From assembly GCF_047663525.1 (NCBI RefSeq), contig NC_092594.1:38258001-38322000 (forward strand): a stretch of DNA of 64,000 nucleotides, written 5' to 3'. Each line of letters begins with the position of its first letter. Within the stretch, counting starts at the first letter, position 1. The notes under the pieces are model-generated. The model was not told the DNA's origin and made no database searches. It saw nothing but the letters and a program-made list of their open reading frames with translations. The DNA is from Anas platyrhynchos (lineage: Eukaryota > Chordata > Aves > Anseriformes > Anatidae). Positions 24,544 to 38,100 of the stretch are shown one piece after another. The position numbers and the translations under genes are program-made.

Positions 24544-26068
24544 CCGTAAACAAATTGTTAGTGTTTGACACAAAATTTGGTTTTAAAGCTGCAATGCCCC
24601 GTCTGTAAAGAGCCTTTACAAAATGCAATGCTATCCTAAGCTGTAAAAGAAACCATGGACACATCTATGGGAACAACATAAATATCACGTAAGAACCCAA
24701 CGTAAAAAGGACGTTAACGTTGCAAAGTCGAGCGCTCAGCCAGGGCAACGAGGGAGTTGTGGCTGTGGGCCACAACTCTAACCCACTTTGCACCAGAACT
24801 GCTGCTGTGCATCGTGCCTGCTCTCCCCAGCACTCGTTTCTGTAGGTAAATGGCATACGGGTTGCATGTCGCCATCCATGCTGAAGGTGTGGTCCCAGGA
24901 GTTGCTCTGTGCTCTACAATAAGCGTGCCCCCTTCCTTTTTCATTTCCTTTAACCATTCCCTATAACTATTCCCCCAGGGGCATCAGTGTCCTGCTTTAC
25001 AGAGATACAAACTTCCCCCAAACGGTGCACAGCCTGGGGCTCTCAGCAGCTGAGGGGATGGAAGATGACCTGTGCTAGCCTCTCCTTCAGAGCTGTAGCT
25101 CCAATTCAGGGCATCTTACTGCCACTTGAGTGCTGTTCTTCCTGGGGCTGCAGCAGAGCAATGCATTTGGGGCAGTGGTCCCGCTGGGAAATGCAACAGA
25201 GAGCAGCACCAGGTTACCTTGTGGGGACAAAAGCGGGGTGGGGAGGTTGAGCTGTGTGTTACTGGGGGATTTCAGACGTGCTAGTGCCAGGTACCAAGGC
25301 CAGCCGTGTCCTCAAGTTCTCTCCCAGGCCCTACAAGAAGGTGGGTCCGGAGCAGCACCGACCCTTCTGGCTGTGTCCGAGCCACCAACAAGCCTCGTGA
25401 CTGGTCCCCAGCACAGCCCAGTTTCAGCCTCCACCCCACGCGATTCCCAGTGCCCTCTGAGTCAGAGCAGCAGCCACAGCATGGCTGAAGAGCAGACGTC
25501 TGCGTGAGCATGTGCCACGTGGATTTCCCCTGCAAAGGGCCTGACTCCCGCCCTGGGGCCCTGCTCTTCTGCCCCTGGTACGTAAGCAGCAGAAAAATGA
25601 AGGAGATGTATCAAAAAGGTGAGACAGAGGAAGACTAGAGCGAGGGGAGCCAACGGGGCTGAGAACAGGCAGGAGCTGGCTGTGAATTAAATGTTTTCAA
25701 AACGAAGCCTTAGTTCTGCTCTGTCCTCCCCATCCTCATGCGCAGGCACACACACACAGAGCCCAGCAGAAATCACCCAGCTCTGCCACTTGTACCGCCC
25801 GAACGTGTGACTTTGCAACATTAATGCTCTTCTAGCAGGTTTTTACGTGCTCGAGTGTAACACAATATACATATCCCTCCCCCCAGAAATAACTACAACA
25901 TATTAAAGAGTTTACAAATGTTATGCTCGGCGTCACTGCTCTGTGAAAATACACTAGATGCTGGGTGCTCAGAAAGCAAGTTACGTCGGACACATCTCCT
26001 GCAGGAGGGCGTTGTGTCGTCCTGTGTACTCCACTTTGTCTCGCGTCTCAGCCGCCGGGATCTTGGCC

Positions 26069-26178
26069 TTACTCCTGAGCCTCCTTGCGAGCCAGCTTGT
26101 AAACCTCCGTGGGGCCGTCCACGTGGGTGATGGTGGTGGTGAGCTGGAGCTCCTCGCCGCTGCCCACTCCCAGGTCAC
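26069..26178 (-). CDS. WLS: WLS exon 12 (coding part), residues 506-541, stop TAA
   Basis: Acceptor TTCTCAG. Encodes the cytosolic tail [19 protein letters not shown] to KLARKEAQE. It carries the C-terminal ER-retrieval signal. Confidence 0.96.
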
Positions 26179-29100
26179 CTGAGAAACAGTGATGCCGTCA
26201 GACTGCCCTCACCGTACAGTGTTGTGCAATTAGAAGGCAAAAAGATCTGTTTTGTTCAGCCCAGGCTCTCAGGAGCTACCTGAACTATGTTCTATGCACA
26301 GTTTCTATCAACGCTTTTATTTGAGGTCATTTAGATGTGGGCATGTTGGCAGATGAAGATTTCGGTGCTACTGGAGGCCACCAGAAGGAAACCAACAGCA
26401 CTGCCATTCTCCCCTTGCCCCAGTTCCAATCCTTTTCCCACTCCTGTTTGAGCTATGCAGTCACAACTGGGCAATACCAAAACATCACAAAAACCGAGCT
26501 AAAAGGTTTTAGACAGCCGTGCCTGAATACTCAAACCTGTCTAGCCTAGTCAATAATTAAAACGTCTGCTGGAACAGCAGTGCTTTGAAGAACAAACCCT
26601 CGTTTACATAACATTTCAGTGTGCTGCACGGGCACTTTGGCAAGAAAGATACACAAAAATAACCCCCACTTTATGTCACTGCCTTCCCGTGGTAACTTTC
26701 ACACGTAGATGATTCGGAGCCATTTACCGTTTGACTGATCCTCCCCATAGTTCTTGTGTGAGGGCGCGTACAGGAACATGAGCGCGAAGACGTAGAGGTT
26801 CCACATCCCGTAGATGCCGGTGAAGAAGGCGCTGTTCACCTGGATCGTGATGTCCCCCCACTTCCAGTGGCCTTCTGTCACCTGCCCGTGAGAAAGCAGA
26901 CGGTCAGCGAGGCTGGAATCACACACAGATGTGACCCCTGAGGCTCTGGCTTGGAGCAAATCCACAAAAAAAGCCTCGGTTCCCCAGGATGAAGACAATT
27001 TATGCACAACAGTCAGTCACCCAGGCAGGGGGGCACTCTCTTCTTCTGCACCAGCATGCAGGAAAAATGGTACTTCAAGTGTTTGCACCAGGATCCCTAT
27101 AACTTTGATTCCTAACTGTGGCACAATCCTTCATGTGCTGCAATAGATGGCTGTCAAAGCTGGCGTGTTCAGCAAAGGCTGGCACACGAAGGGCAGTACC
27201 TCAGAGACAACTCCTTACATCTGAGAACATCAGACTTCTATAAATAGGCCTCCTGTACAAGGGGAAGCAGCATGAATAATGTGAAAAGCGAACGTGCTGA
27301 ATGCCTTCTTGCTGCTGCTGCCTCACGAGAGAGGCCCAGGCTGACTGCATCAGCCTCAGACATGGAGATCTGTCAAGACTTACCAAAATATCATCAATAT
27401 TAATATCACTTGAAGACGCACACACTGTTCACAGTGCAGTGCTGGCTTGCCATTAAAGGGAGAGACACAAGGCAGCAGCATGCCTTTTCCTGACAGGAAG
27501 AGCTTTCCTGAGAAAACACCAGGATGTTGTTCTGCTCCAAGGAGGAGCCGCAGCAGCACAACCTTGCCTTCAGGGCAAGACAAAAGCTTAGCTGGAAAAG
27601 AGGAGCTGGACAAGATCGTTTGTGTTACGCCCATACGCGGTGACAGCTACAGTCATTAATACTCGGTGATTAATTGAATTGCCAAGTGGCATTTCTCATA
27701 CCAGTGCTTCAGCCTAACAGATTTTTACGAGCAAAATCATCTGCTGCTGGGTTTTCCATTGGGACCCACCGCATACCCCAAAGCGTAAGGGATGCAGCGA
27801 GTGAGACCCTGCTCCTGCAGATGCAGTTCTGTAACGTTGGATTTGCAAGGCTGTACAACTGTTCTGAAACTACAAGCTGCTTCTGCTTAGGAACAACCAT
27901 AAGATAGCATCTGTTTCAAAGATGTCACTTACCAGCAGACTGTTACTTGAAGTAAACCATCAAAGTGCATTTAAACAGCTAGATCAGCTCATGCGTACAG
28001 AGAGGCTGCACCACAGCTCGCAATAACTGGGTATCTATCTTGCTAGAAACAACAGGGTTGCAAAGTCAAAACCAGGACAGGCTGAATTCTGGTATTTCTT
28101 TGTGGGTATAAAAGCCACCAGATTCTTTTAATGTGAACAGAACATTTTTGCTCTTGCTGAGTTCTCAGAAATGACTAAACTGTTTTGGCTGATATTTCAA
28201 AAAACACAGACCCTGTGTGCCAAAGGCCTTTGTGGAAGTTTCAGTGTTTCAAACACATGAAAACAACTTCTTAAAAAGCAACTTATAGCGAACTGTAAGA
28301 CACAGGCCTGGTCTCTCTGAGCTGCAGGTAGCCCAACCTTCCTAGCACGCGGGGAATTTAAGGCTGATGCTCTCAAACGCAGCTGAATTTCGTCACGCTC
28401 ACCTGGCTCACGATGAAGAAGATGACTGTCATTGCTGCACACGCCAGGGTGATGAGCATCAGGAACTTGAACCTAAAAATCAGCCCCTGTTTAGAGAGAA
28501 ATGTCACTGGTCACGTTAACAGAATCCACAAAAACCCATTTTTGTTTTTAGCATGTACAAGACACGAGTATAAAAAAAAAAAAAAAAAAGGAAAAGGAAA
28601 AAAAGGGTCCAACCCACGAAACCCCAAACCAAAACAACCTCCACCCACTCCTTCGTGCTGCGTTCATGACAGCCAATATTCTCCGTTCCCCACACACGTC
28701 TGCATTCCTCCCCGATGCTCCGAGCAGGGTGTGCATGTCTGGACAGCTCTTGCTTTCCATTACAGCTGCCTTTGTGACTGATTTACAAAGAGTTAATGTG
28801 AGAGAGGAGGCAGGTCAGCCTGAGCTATGGGTTTCGTCCAAGGGACAGCCTACCTGATAGCTCACAGCTTTCATTAAACAAACATCTGTGGAGAGATTTC
28901 GGGTTTTAGCAAGACAACGGGACACTTGTACGGTGATAGCAGGGGTCTGTATGGGCTAATCCCCACCTCCAGAGTCCCTCTGGCAGGAAAACTGCAGCAA
29001 TTCTGAACGCTTGTCAAAATTACTTTGTGCACTACAAAAGAATGTAAATTATAAGAAACTTTATGGCTCAAAATCTCTTGGCTGGGAATCGTACCACGTA

Positions 29101-32100
29101 CTGGATTTGCTCTTGATAGTTTTAAGTTTTCACTTAAAAATTGTTTTGGTTTTGTTTTTCTTCTTCTTCTTTTTTTTTTTAAACCATTTGGGGAATTTTG
29201 ATGGAAATGTCTGTGTGTGCGTCATTACTGAGCTCCACAGTGACAACAAATGACCATTAGTTTAACTCTTCCAGGCCAGATTCGTGCATTGCCAGATGGT
29301 TGTAGTTACAGCACGGCCGAAACAGCTCTACAACACAAGCTAACATCCTGTGCCTCTTGCTAAAGGGAAAGATGGAAAAAAAAAGCTGAATATCTTGTGC
29401 AAATTCTCTCAAGTCTGATTTTCTATGTTTCATGTGCATCCCTGATGGGTGATAACCAGCCTGTTGAAACCAGAAGTGACCATCGTTATACACAACAATG
29501 CTGGTTATAAATATTTACGCAGCCATGAAAACAAGAGGCTCTCCCAGCTCAAGCAGCTAGAGAGAGCTCCTCATGTTCTGCAGCAGCTTGAGGACAGCCA
29601 GGGCAGAAACAACATACAAAATTACAGGCTGAAAAAGGGGAAAATGAGCTGAGCAAGTCCGGTTTTGACCTTTGTGTGACAGTTTCTCTCCTGTGATTTA
29701 GTTAGGACTACCCCATAAATCTGAATTTGTGCCATGGAAAAAAATAGGTGGTTTTGGTAATACTTGCCATTAAACAGAATCATTATTATTAGAGAAGGAG
29801 AAACTGAGGGACAGGGAGCACTTTCTCCCTGTAGTAATTTAAAGGGCAGTTTGAGCAATTTTATTCTATCCCCCAACACACATCGATAAACTGGGAGATG
29901 ACAGCCACTCAAAAAAAAAAAAAAGGCAAAAAGAGAGCTGGCTTACACACCCTCCTGAGGGATTAAAATGTTGTATCAGGACCAAAGAGCCAAATACAGG
30001 AAAAAACGTAACAGCAGTTGAAAGGAACAAAAGGCAGCTGGGGGACTTGAGCAGCTGAGGATCAGGCTTTCCAGTTCAGGCCTGTACTGACGGCGAAGGG
30101 TTTAGTGTAGTCCTTGAGGGTGAAAATGCTTTGTGAAAACACAAATGGTACAAGAAGGAGTGCCTACCTCATAATGAAGACAGCGAACCTTGCTCATCGC
30201 CGGCAGGCTTGACTGCTTTCCATTGATGTTTCTGAAAACTTGGAAGACCATAAAACACAGGAAGAGAAAATAAAGGCACAAGCAGATTCCTGCAACTATA
30301 ATAAAGGCCATCTGAGCAGCGCAGGTTAAAGGAAAGTGACATGAAGTGACAGAAAACATTATTCAGGTGATTTACTTCTGATATGATCAGGAAGGTCATC
30401 AGTAACCTCCCTGTGGGGTGGCCACGATGACACCCTTGACCTGGATCTCCCCCTGCTGCCTCCCAGACCTCGACGTCCCCAAGCACAGCACCGGTGCCGG
30501 AGGTACCTGGCACCAAACCTACCACGACCACCTCTTGCAGCCACCTCCAGGGTCCCCCACAACGCCCGAGCCCCACCACACAGCTCAGCCAGGAGGAGGA
30601 AGGTCTCGTCTCCCACCTCTACCCACCCCGAGCACGTGGGTCTGCCAGAGCCCCGTCAAGGATACAGCCAGCTCCGTGCCCACCTCGGTGGTCCAGATGC
30701 TGTAGAAGGGGTTTTTCAGCTGCACTCCCCTGTGAAGAGAGGAAACACAGAGCTGCCACAGAGGCCAAGAGGCTGGCAGAGAGCCCCGTGCTGCTTTCCC
30801 TTGTGGGCGAGGAGGACACAAGGTGGACACGTGTCTTCCTGGGCCAAGATGTGCTGCTGTGAAGTGCCCAAAGGCCTCAGCGTCTTCACTGGGAGCCCTC
30901 TCCCTCCTCATGAGGCAGGGAATCCAGCCCCGAGGATCGAAGCCCTCGTTCCCCAAGGCACCTCGAGCCCCGTGCTCAGAGGTGGCCGCCGGCCTCGGCC
31001 TGCCCTCCATCCCCAGGGCAGCGCTGAACCCACCTCTCGCACATGTCGAAGATGAAGAGGCAGAAGGAGCCGACAGCTATGGGTCCAACCTGCTTCCAGT
31101 ACCCCGAGAGGCGGTTCCGCTCGTTCTGGTCCTAATCGAAGGGTCAGGAGGTGGGCAGGAGGAGGAGAAATGAGGAAGAGCGAGTTAGCCAGCAGTCCTC
31201 TCACCAGGAACGAAACCCCAAATCCCAAACCGCTTCCAAATCCCAACCAGTGAGGAAAAGGGAGCTGCCAGGCATTGCTGCAAGGGCCAGGGGGCACGGC
31301 AACCACCTTCCTTTCTGTCACACCCACCATCATGTGCTCTCCGCAGAAGATGATCCAAAACGACAGGAGCATGGCATAGAAAATGCCTTGCCGAATGTCT
31401 CCGAAGAGCAGCATCCACGTCCAGTCAAAGCCGATGGAAAACCACTCCACTGGGATGTTAATGAACGTCATGGAAATTCCCAGAGCAAAAATCACCCTGC
31501 AGAGGGAGAAACACTACCTCCATCTATTTCCAGTTTGCAGGGAGAAAACACAGAGCCATAGCAGCCAGAGGTGTGCCCAGTGGGGGACAAGAAAACCCCG
31601 CACTGTTCAGGCAGGGGCAGCAGATTGTCACCAGGGCCAGGAGGTGGCACCTCGTGCCAGCAAAGCCCCTGGCACTGAGCTCCTCCAAGCAGCCACGGGT
31701 AAAAGCAACATCCTCTCTGGGGGGTTAGTGGGGAAGCGGTGACAATATTGAGGTTTCTGGGTGCTCCTGGGTGCAGGGAGTGGACAGGAGAGGGAGAAGA
31801 GAGGAATCCTGTCCCCCAGAGACGTGCCCTGCCTGGGAGCAGTCACAGCCTCGGCCAGGGTCACCCCAGCCAGGCACACGCGCCCCCACTCACTTCTCCA
31901 GCAGGACAGGAGCGCGTGTCATCAGCGTGATCCGCCGCCAGTACCAGATCATGATGATCAGAATGCTGGGGGTGAGGAAGGTTTTCATGGCAAACCACAC
32001 TTTCGTGAAGCCTCCGTTTTGATGGATACCCTAAGGAGAAACGAGGTGCAACGTGACAAGCTTACAGGGCTGGCAGGAGAGGCACGCACATCGCAGCGTT

Positions 32101-35100
32101 TGACATGCGAGCACATGCAGACACAGCCACTCTTTGAAAGCCGCGGTCTGACCACCACAGGGAAGGGAGCAGCTGCCCACACAGCATCCAGCCCATCTGA
32201 GCAGGCTTCAAAAGCCCCGTTGGAAGCAAATGCCAAAACCCACAGCGTCCACGGCGAGGTGGGAAGCGGTCTGCGAGAGCGGCACTTCTGACACAGCGTG
32301 GAAAAAACTGCCAGCACTGCTCAGACGAGTAACGAGATAGTCACGGAGCTCAGTCACCGCTGGTGGGCAACGCAGTGGCCAAATTAATGCATTTCTCCAG
32401 ACACATGCCCTCCCACCGCCGTCTGCAGCCACCACAGCCTGCTGGCTGACCGCTGTGAAAGGGACAGCGGGAGGAGGCTTTCCAGCATGGGAGGGCAGCA
32501 GCAAGGACAGCTGAGTGCCACCTCCAGCATCTGTTTGGGGATAGCCAGCTCTGAGAGAGAGCTGCTCCCCTCTGAGCCCTGCTGGTCTGTGTCTCATCTC
32601 CCCGTGCTCTCATCCCTGACAGGCAGACAGGTCCCTGCACCATCCCTCAGAGGGATGGACCCCTTGTGAAGGAGGAAAGTTGGGGTGCTGGGCACATTTT
32701 CAGGCAGAAGCTACCCATGGAGAAGAGCAGGACTCCTGCTGTGGATCAGGGAGGAGAACCAGGGGCTGCACCGCGGGGCGCAGTCCCTCTGAGGAGGGGC
32801 AGCGAGGCAGACACTTACCACCAGGCGGATGTCCTTGATCTCCCCAATGCCCACATTGATGCCTTTCCTCTCGTTCACGGGCAGACGGATGTTGATGAGG
32901 TAGTACTTGTGAGCCACGCTGCCGATCTCCATGAAGGGGAGGAAGTCGCAGTCGTAGTGACGGCCTTCGGACTCCAGGGTCTAGCAAAAAGGGCACAAAG
33001 TGGCAAGACCGCGGTCAGCCACGTCCTGCATGGGGGGCGGCCACACAGGCCCTAACACTCAGCTTGCCCAAGGGCATTATTGGCACCGAGAGACCATCTG
33101 CTCACCCCCACCTTCTCCGAAGGCCTGGGCAGAATCTGTGGGGGACCTTTTTCCTTAAGTTTCTGATTGTTTTGGGTCACTGCTAGTTGTGCTTGTCTCT
33201 TATCAGATTGCAGCTTGAGGCATTAAGAAGTTGTTTTAAGAAACTCCCACCCCACCTCTCCCCGTTCTGTGAGTGCTGCAGTGTCCCTGATGGGCTGTTT
33301 CCTTGCTGCTCCTGAAGAACAAGGTTTTGTCCACCACAGAAGCACCAGATGGACAGGTCCAGGTTCTCTGGAATGGTTTTGGGTACACAGATCCCAAAGC
33401 TTTTAACTTTCAGCCAGACCACAACGTTAGAGGACAATTCTGCCTGCACCTGGGTCTGTGCCTTGACCTCCCACCTTTTCTTCCTCACCACCTGGCTTCA
33501 CCCTTTCTCTTGTGCCACAAAGGGAGCCAAGCTGCATGTGGAGCTCATCAGATTTTCAATTAGATTTTCAAAGATTTTAAGCCAAGAGAAAGGTGACAAG
33601 CCTGAAAAATATAACTGAACAATCCTACAAAGCACCACAAAGGAAAGGAAGAGAACAACTCCCATCACACTCCCACCCCAGCCCACCCCCAGCATCATCA
33701 GAACACCTTACTTTTGGAGAGCCAAAGGTGCATTTCAGCTTCCTGATCTCTATCGCGTGTGCTATTTCTTCCCATTCATCAAACATGTTATCGCGATACG
33801 CTAACGACACATCCAGGGTGATTTCTGCGTTTTCTTCTGCAAGAGGAAGGAAACACGGAGCTCGTTAGACACCGATGGTTGTGGGCAAAGAGCATTACTT
33901 ATTCATACAGCATTAGGAACAATAATTCGCATAAAACTGGAGCAGAGACAGTTGCAGACGCAGACAGTTGACCAAAAGAGTCCATCAGACTTCACTGTGG
34001 GTTGGCAGAGGAGCAAGCAGCCGGGCTGTTACCCACACTTTCTGCAGGTAATGTGAGGGTACGCAGCTGTAGGTCCTTCTGCTTCGGGAAGCAGCGACAT
34101 TGCAGCGCAGGATTTACCTTATATTGACACTAAAATAGCTTTGATTTACAGCAAACCACCCCAAAAAAGAACTATACAACAGTATATACTGCATGTGGTT
34201 AGATGTATAAAGATCTATGCACCTAATGGTACACTTTGGTTGTTCAGACGTGGTGACTTTAGTCGCCTATCAGTGTAACCTCAGGACTCTTCTGGCTCAT
34301 CGTCCATAAACATTAAGGCCCAACACCCCGAATAAAGAGGTCTAGAATAAGCCCCTTAACACAGGGGGTTTCTAGCAGAGAGATTTTAAATGGAAGAAAC
34401 AAAAAGGATCACAGAGATCCCGGGGAAGGGGGCACAGTGACACTACTGGAGGGTCAAAATGCATCACCAAAAGCACAAATTGCTGCAGAACTGCCCAGAA
34501 GTGCTCCTAAAAGATAAAGCAGTGTTCCCAGAGGGATAGGAAAACACTACTTTTTTTTAAAAAAAAAAGAAAAAGAAAAATTGAAGTTGACCCTGCTGGA
34601 AAAAAAGGAAGTCCTGATAAGCAACTCCACATGAAGGAACCGATGTCTCCTACATGTATTGTTTAACCTAAGCAATTCTACAGCAGGGCTTTGGGGTCCT
34701 CCCCCTGCACCTCCCGGCACTGGCTGCTTTCCACCCGCACGGCTGCACCAACTTGCAGGCCAGCAAGCACACACGGAACGGAGGCACCCAGGTAGGGCAG
34801 CCACACCGAGCTTGGCTCAGCAGTTTCATACTCTCCCATAGCTGGAGGAAAAACTTGAGGGGCAAAGCACGGATTAGGAGAGGTGAGGTGGATGATTCCT
34901 GGGCTTTGGGTGCTGCAATGGGCCAGCAATTCCACCCTGAACCGTGGGGCAGCAGGGATGGAAATGTCGCATGGAAAACCTGCAGCTCCAGCATGTATTT
35001 CAGTGTTTTCAGCTCCTCAGAGCACTGCTGTTCGTGTTCACGTGGGAACAGCCGACCCATCCTCTCCTGGGCCCGTTCACAGCATGAGCACGGGGTGTAC

Positions 35101-38100
35101 CTGCCTTTAAACACGCTCTCGCTAGGGTGCAGCCAGGAGGTCGCTGCTGCAAGGAGGCAACAGGGCTGGAGCAGTCTTATTGAGCTCCCCTAAGCCAGCT
35201 CGTGAGACTGAAAGAGTTACAGCCCGAGCCTGCCAAGCAGCAACACACAAACACAGCTTAAAAACCCACGGCAAGCCCGCACCAGCTCCGCCAGATGTGA
35301 AATCCTCCCCAATTACCAGGCACAGCTCCAAGGCGAGGCTCCGCCAGAGGCACGCGCTCTGCAGCATGCTCACGCTGCGGCCTCGCCTGCTTCCCTCGGC
35401 CACCAGCCCCTCGGAGAGCTGCCGAGGGCCGTGCCAGCTCCGTGCCTCGCTCCCTGTGCCGGTGCCGAGGTGCCGGCGGGTCCCGCGCAGGGTGCGGTGG
35501 CACAGCACGCCTGCTGGCACGGGGTCAGCGACGCCTCCGCGGGCAAGCTGACACACACACACCTCCCAGCAGGGCATCACCACCTGCATCCTGGGCAGGG
35601 GAGACGTGGAGGCGTGCAAAATGTCACTGCCCACGGCTCTGCACCGGGGGCTGCGTGGAAAAGGGGCTGCCGGCTCTCGGGGCCGCACCCCACGCACGGG
35701 AAGGGGCTGCGAGGAAAAACGTCGGCGCTCGGTGAGCTTTGAAGTTCGGCACAGAGAGCTGCGCCACGCCAAAAACTATCTGGTCCTTGTAGCTCTGAAG
35801 GGGGCTGCTTGGTGTCTGCGAGCGAGCGGGAACCTTTGGGGCGCCGCGTGTCCCACGTCTCAGCCATCTCCTTCGGCCCTATTTGCGTGGGGGATATGCG
35901 GTGGCACACTCATCCGAACGGATGGGAAGGGGCGTGGATGGCATCTGTGGTTCAGACCTGCTATTTATACAGCGTTTGGAGGTGGCTCTGTTCTGCCTTC
36001 ATGTGGACTCAACGGGATTTGTCCGAGCGTTTTTGCGCGCACCCGTGATCCGTGCCGGCAGGTCGATAGCGGGTTCCTCCCCGCAGGTCGCTGGGTTTCC
36101 ACCAAACAGGCTCAGATCCGCTCTTTAGGAGACCAGCAAAACCAGCTAAATGGGAACATAAGGTTAAACTTGGCCCAATTAAAAAGGACGACAAACTTCA
36201 TTTCAGAAGCCATAAAACCAACTGGAATGCTTGGGAGTAAATCCAAGGAAAACAGCTTTCATTATTTCATCTCGGTAATCCAAACGCTGCCGCTGCCATT
36301 GAGGATGAAAACCAGACGGCAGAAAATACACACCAGCCTGCCTCTTCAAAGCAACGCGTTACAAACCCCCTTCCAATTTCCATCCCGCTCCGCATCGGGG
36401 GAACCTCTCCCATTAGGGCAGAGCCATCAGGCCCCGCAGGGCCATCGACTCCGGATACGTAAATCTGCGGAGGGGGGACGAGCAAGGACGGCGACACGCT
36501 GTTTGGCAGGAGATGAATCTAAAGAAGGTTTGGTGCTAATTAATACCAAAACCGAGGGCTGTACAGACCAGGTGGGGGTGCCTGCCCTCTCCCAGCACTG
36601 CGCCCCGTGCCTCCTCCTGCCCGCAGACAGGCAGCAGCTGACACCTTTGAGATAAAGGAGAGGTGTTTCAGAGCCGTGCTGTTTACTGTCAAAACAGTGC
36701 ATGGGAGGAAGGCGCAGGAGGCAGGAGACTGACAATCAAGTTGGTTTTTACTTCTGCTTTCTTCTTTTTTTTAATTTTTTTTTCTTTTTCCCCAGACACT
36801 CAGCCGTGCCCTGGGAACGGCGCGCTGCCAGAGATCAAAATCAGCAGCGGGGGGAAGTCACGCAGCACCCGCACGAGCTGCACAAAGATGGTTTTCTCCT
36901 TGCTGTGAGGGGATGCCCTCCCTGTGGGACACCTCGGTGCCCTCTGAGCACTCTTCTGGCAGCTCAGGCTCCTTGTCCCCAGCGCTGGGACCCCGATGAA
37001 GCAGCCTGTGGCCAGCTGGGGGCAGGAGGGACACGGCCCTGCGGGGGAACGCGGGTGTCTGGGGACCAGGAAGCATTAGAGCAGCCAAATCCTAATGGGG
37101 TCTCAGGTCGATGGCACCAGCTGAAGCCAAGAGATAAGCAAACAGCTTCCTAATTTCCTTTCTATAAAGAAGCAGCAAATGCAGGCTGAGTTCAGAAGAG
37201 CAGGGACAGAGAGCAGAGTGCTGCAATTATTCAAGGCTGAGCTGCAGCAGAAGAGAAAAAATACAAGGGAGGAAGGAAGAGGAGAAGCTGGCATCTACCT
37301 GCACTGTTCAGATGCTACCGTACTCAGGGAAAGTCATTACTCAGTTCCTCCGTGCACGCTGAACAAGATTCTCCAGAATTTCCTGACGACAAAAGGTACA
37401 AACCCAGAGATAGGAATCTGTCTGACCCAGCGCCGAGAGATGGAGCTGTCCTGCAGCAGAGCAATGCCTCAGCAAACCTGGCAGACCTCGGAGATAAGGG
37501 CTGTGCAACTATCCCTGATACCAGCAGCTCCGGTACAGAGCGACAATCTCACTGGTGTCACAGGTTTATCTTAATAAAAAAAAATAAATAAAAAAGACAC
37601 GTTTGTTTAGCTAGCTGCATGTCCCACGGATGACCATGCACAGTCAGAGATGATCTTGGTGGTGCTCACAACCCAGATTTCTCAATGACGCCCCAGGCAC
37701 AGGGCTACAGAAGCTGCAGGAAGGGCTCCAGGGCTGCTCGGTGCCTCTCGTGCTCTCAGCCCCTCCACCCTCCCCACCCCTTTTTCCCCTAGTATTTTGC
37801 TGCTGACTATTCAGTACCCAAGATCTTTTCCATGATTCACTTTACAGCGTGTTACTCGCACAGGGGATCTTCACTCACACAACAATAGTCTAAAAATAGG
37901 GAAGTTGTTTTGGGGATGGCTCCGTGCCAGCTGCATGCTAATACGGCTATCTGGGAAGAAGCGTGTGCTAGCAAACAGAGGTGTTAGAATTACTTACAAT
38001 ATGCCTCTGTGCTTCGTTGGCTCTCTGAAGTTACAAAAACCTCCAAAGAGACACAAATTTCATGACTCTGAACAGGAGCACGCAGCTGTACGCCATTTCT

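Larger units (their letters stand above)
24330..26068 (-). other. WLS: WLS 3' UTR (predicted)
   Basis: The stretch from the WLS stop codon to the first canonical AATAAA on the coding strand is about 1.7 kb. It includes a CA/CG-alternating tract at 24506-24543 that reads as GU-rich RNA. The end is inferred from the poly(A) signal only. Confidence 0.5.
26179..33711 (-). other. WLS: WLS introns 3-11 (short introns)
   Basis: Introns between exons 3 and 12 run from 196 bp (intron 6, 31132-31327) to 1681 bp (intron 9, 28487-30167). They hold simple A or T runs (about 28572-28588, 29169-29180 and 29910-29923) and copy 2 of the dispersed repeat in intron 7. No embedded gene is seen. Confidence 0.75.

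Noticed and set aside
30908..31495. 195-codon ORF continuing WLS exon 6 into the following intron
   Set aside because: The reading frame after CGEHMM leaves the WLS protein. A good GTGGGT donor ends the exon there and exon 7 resumes the expected sequence.
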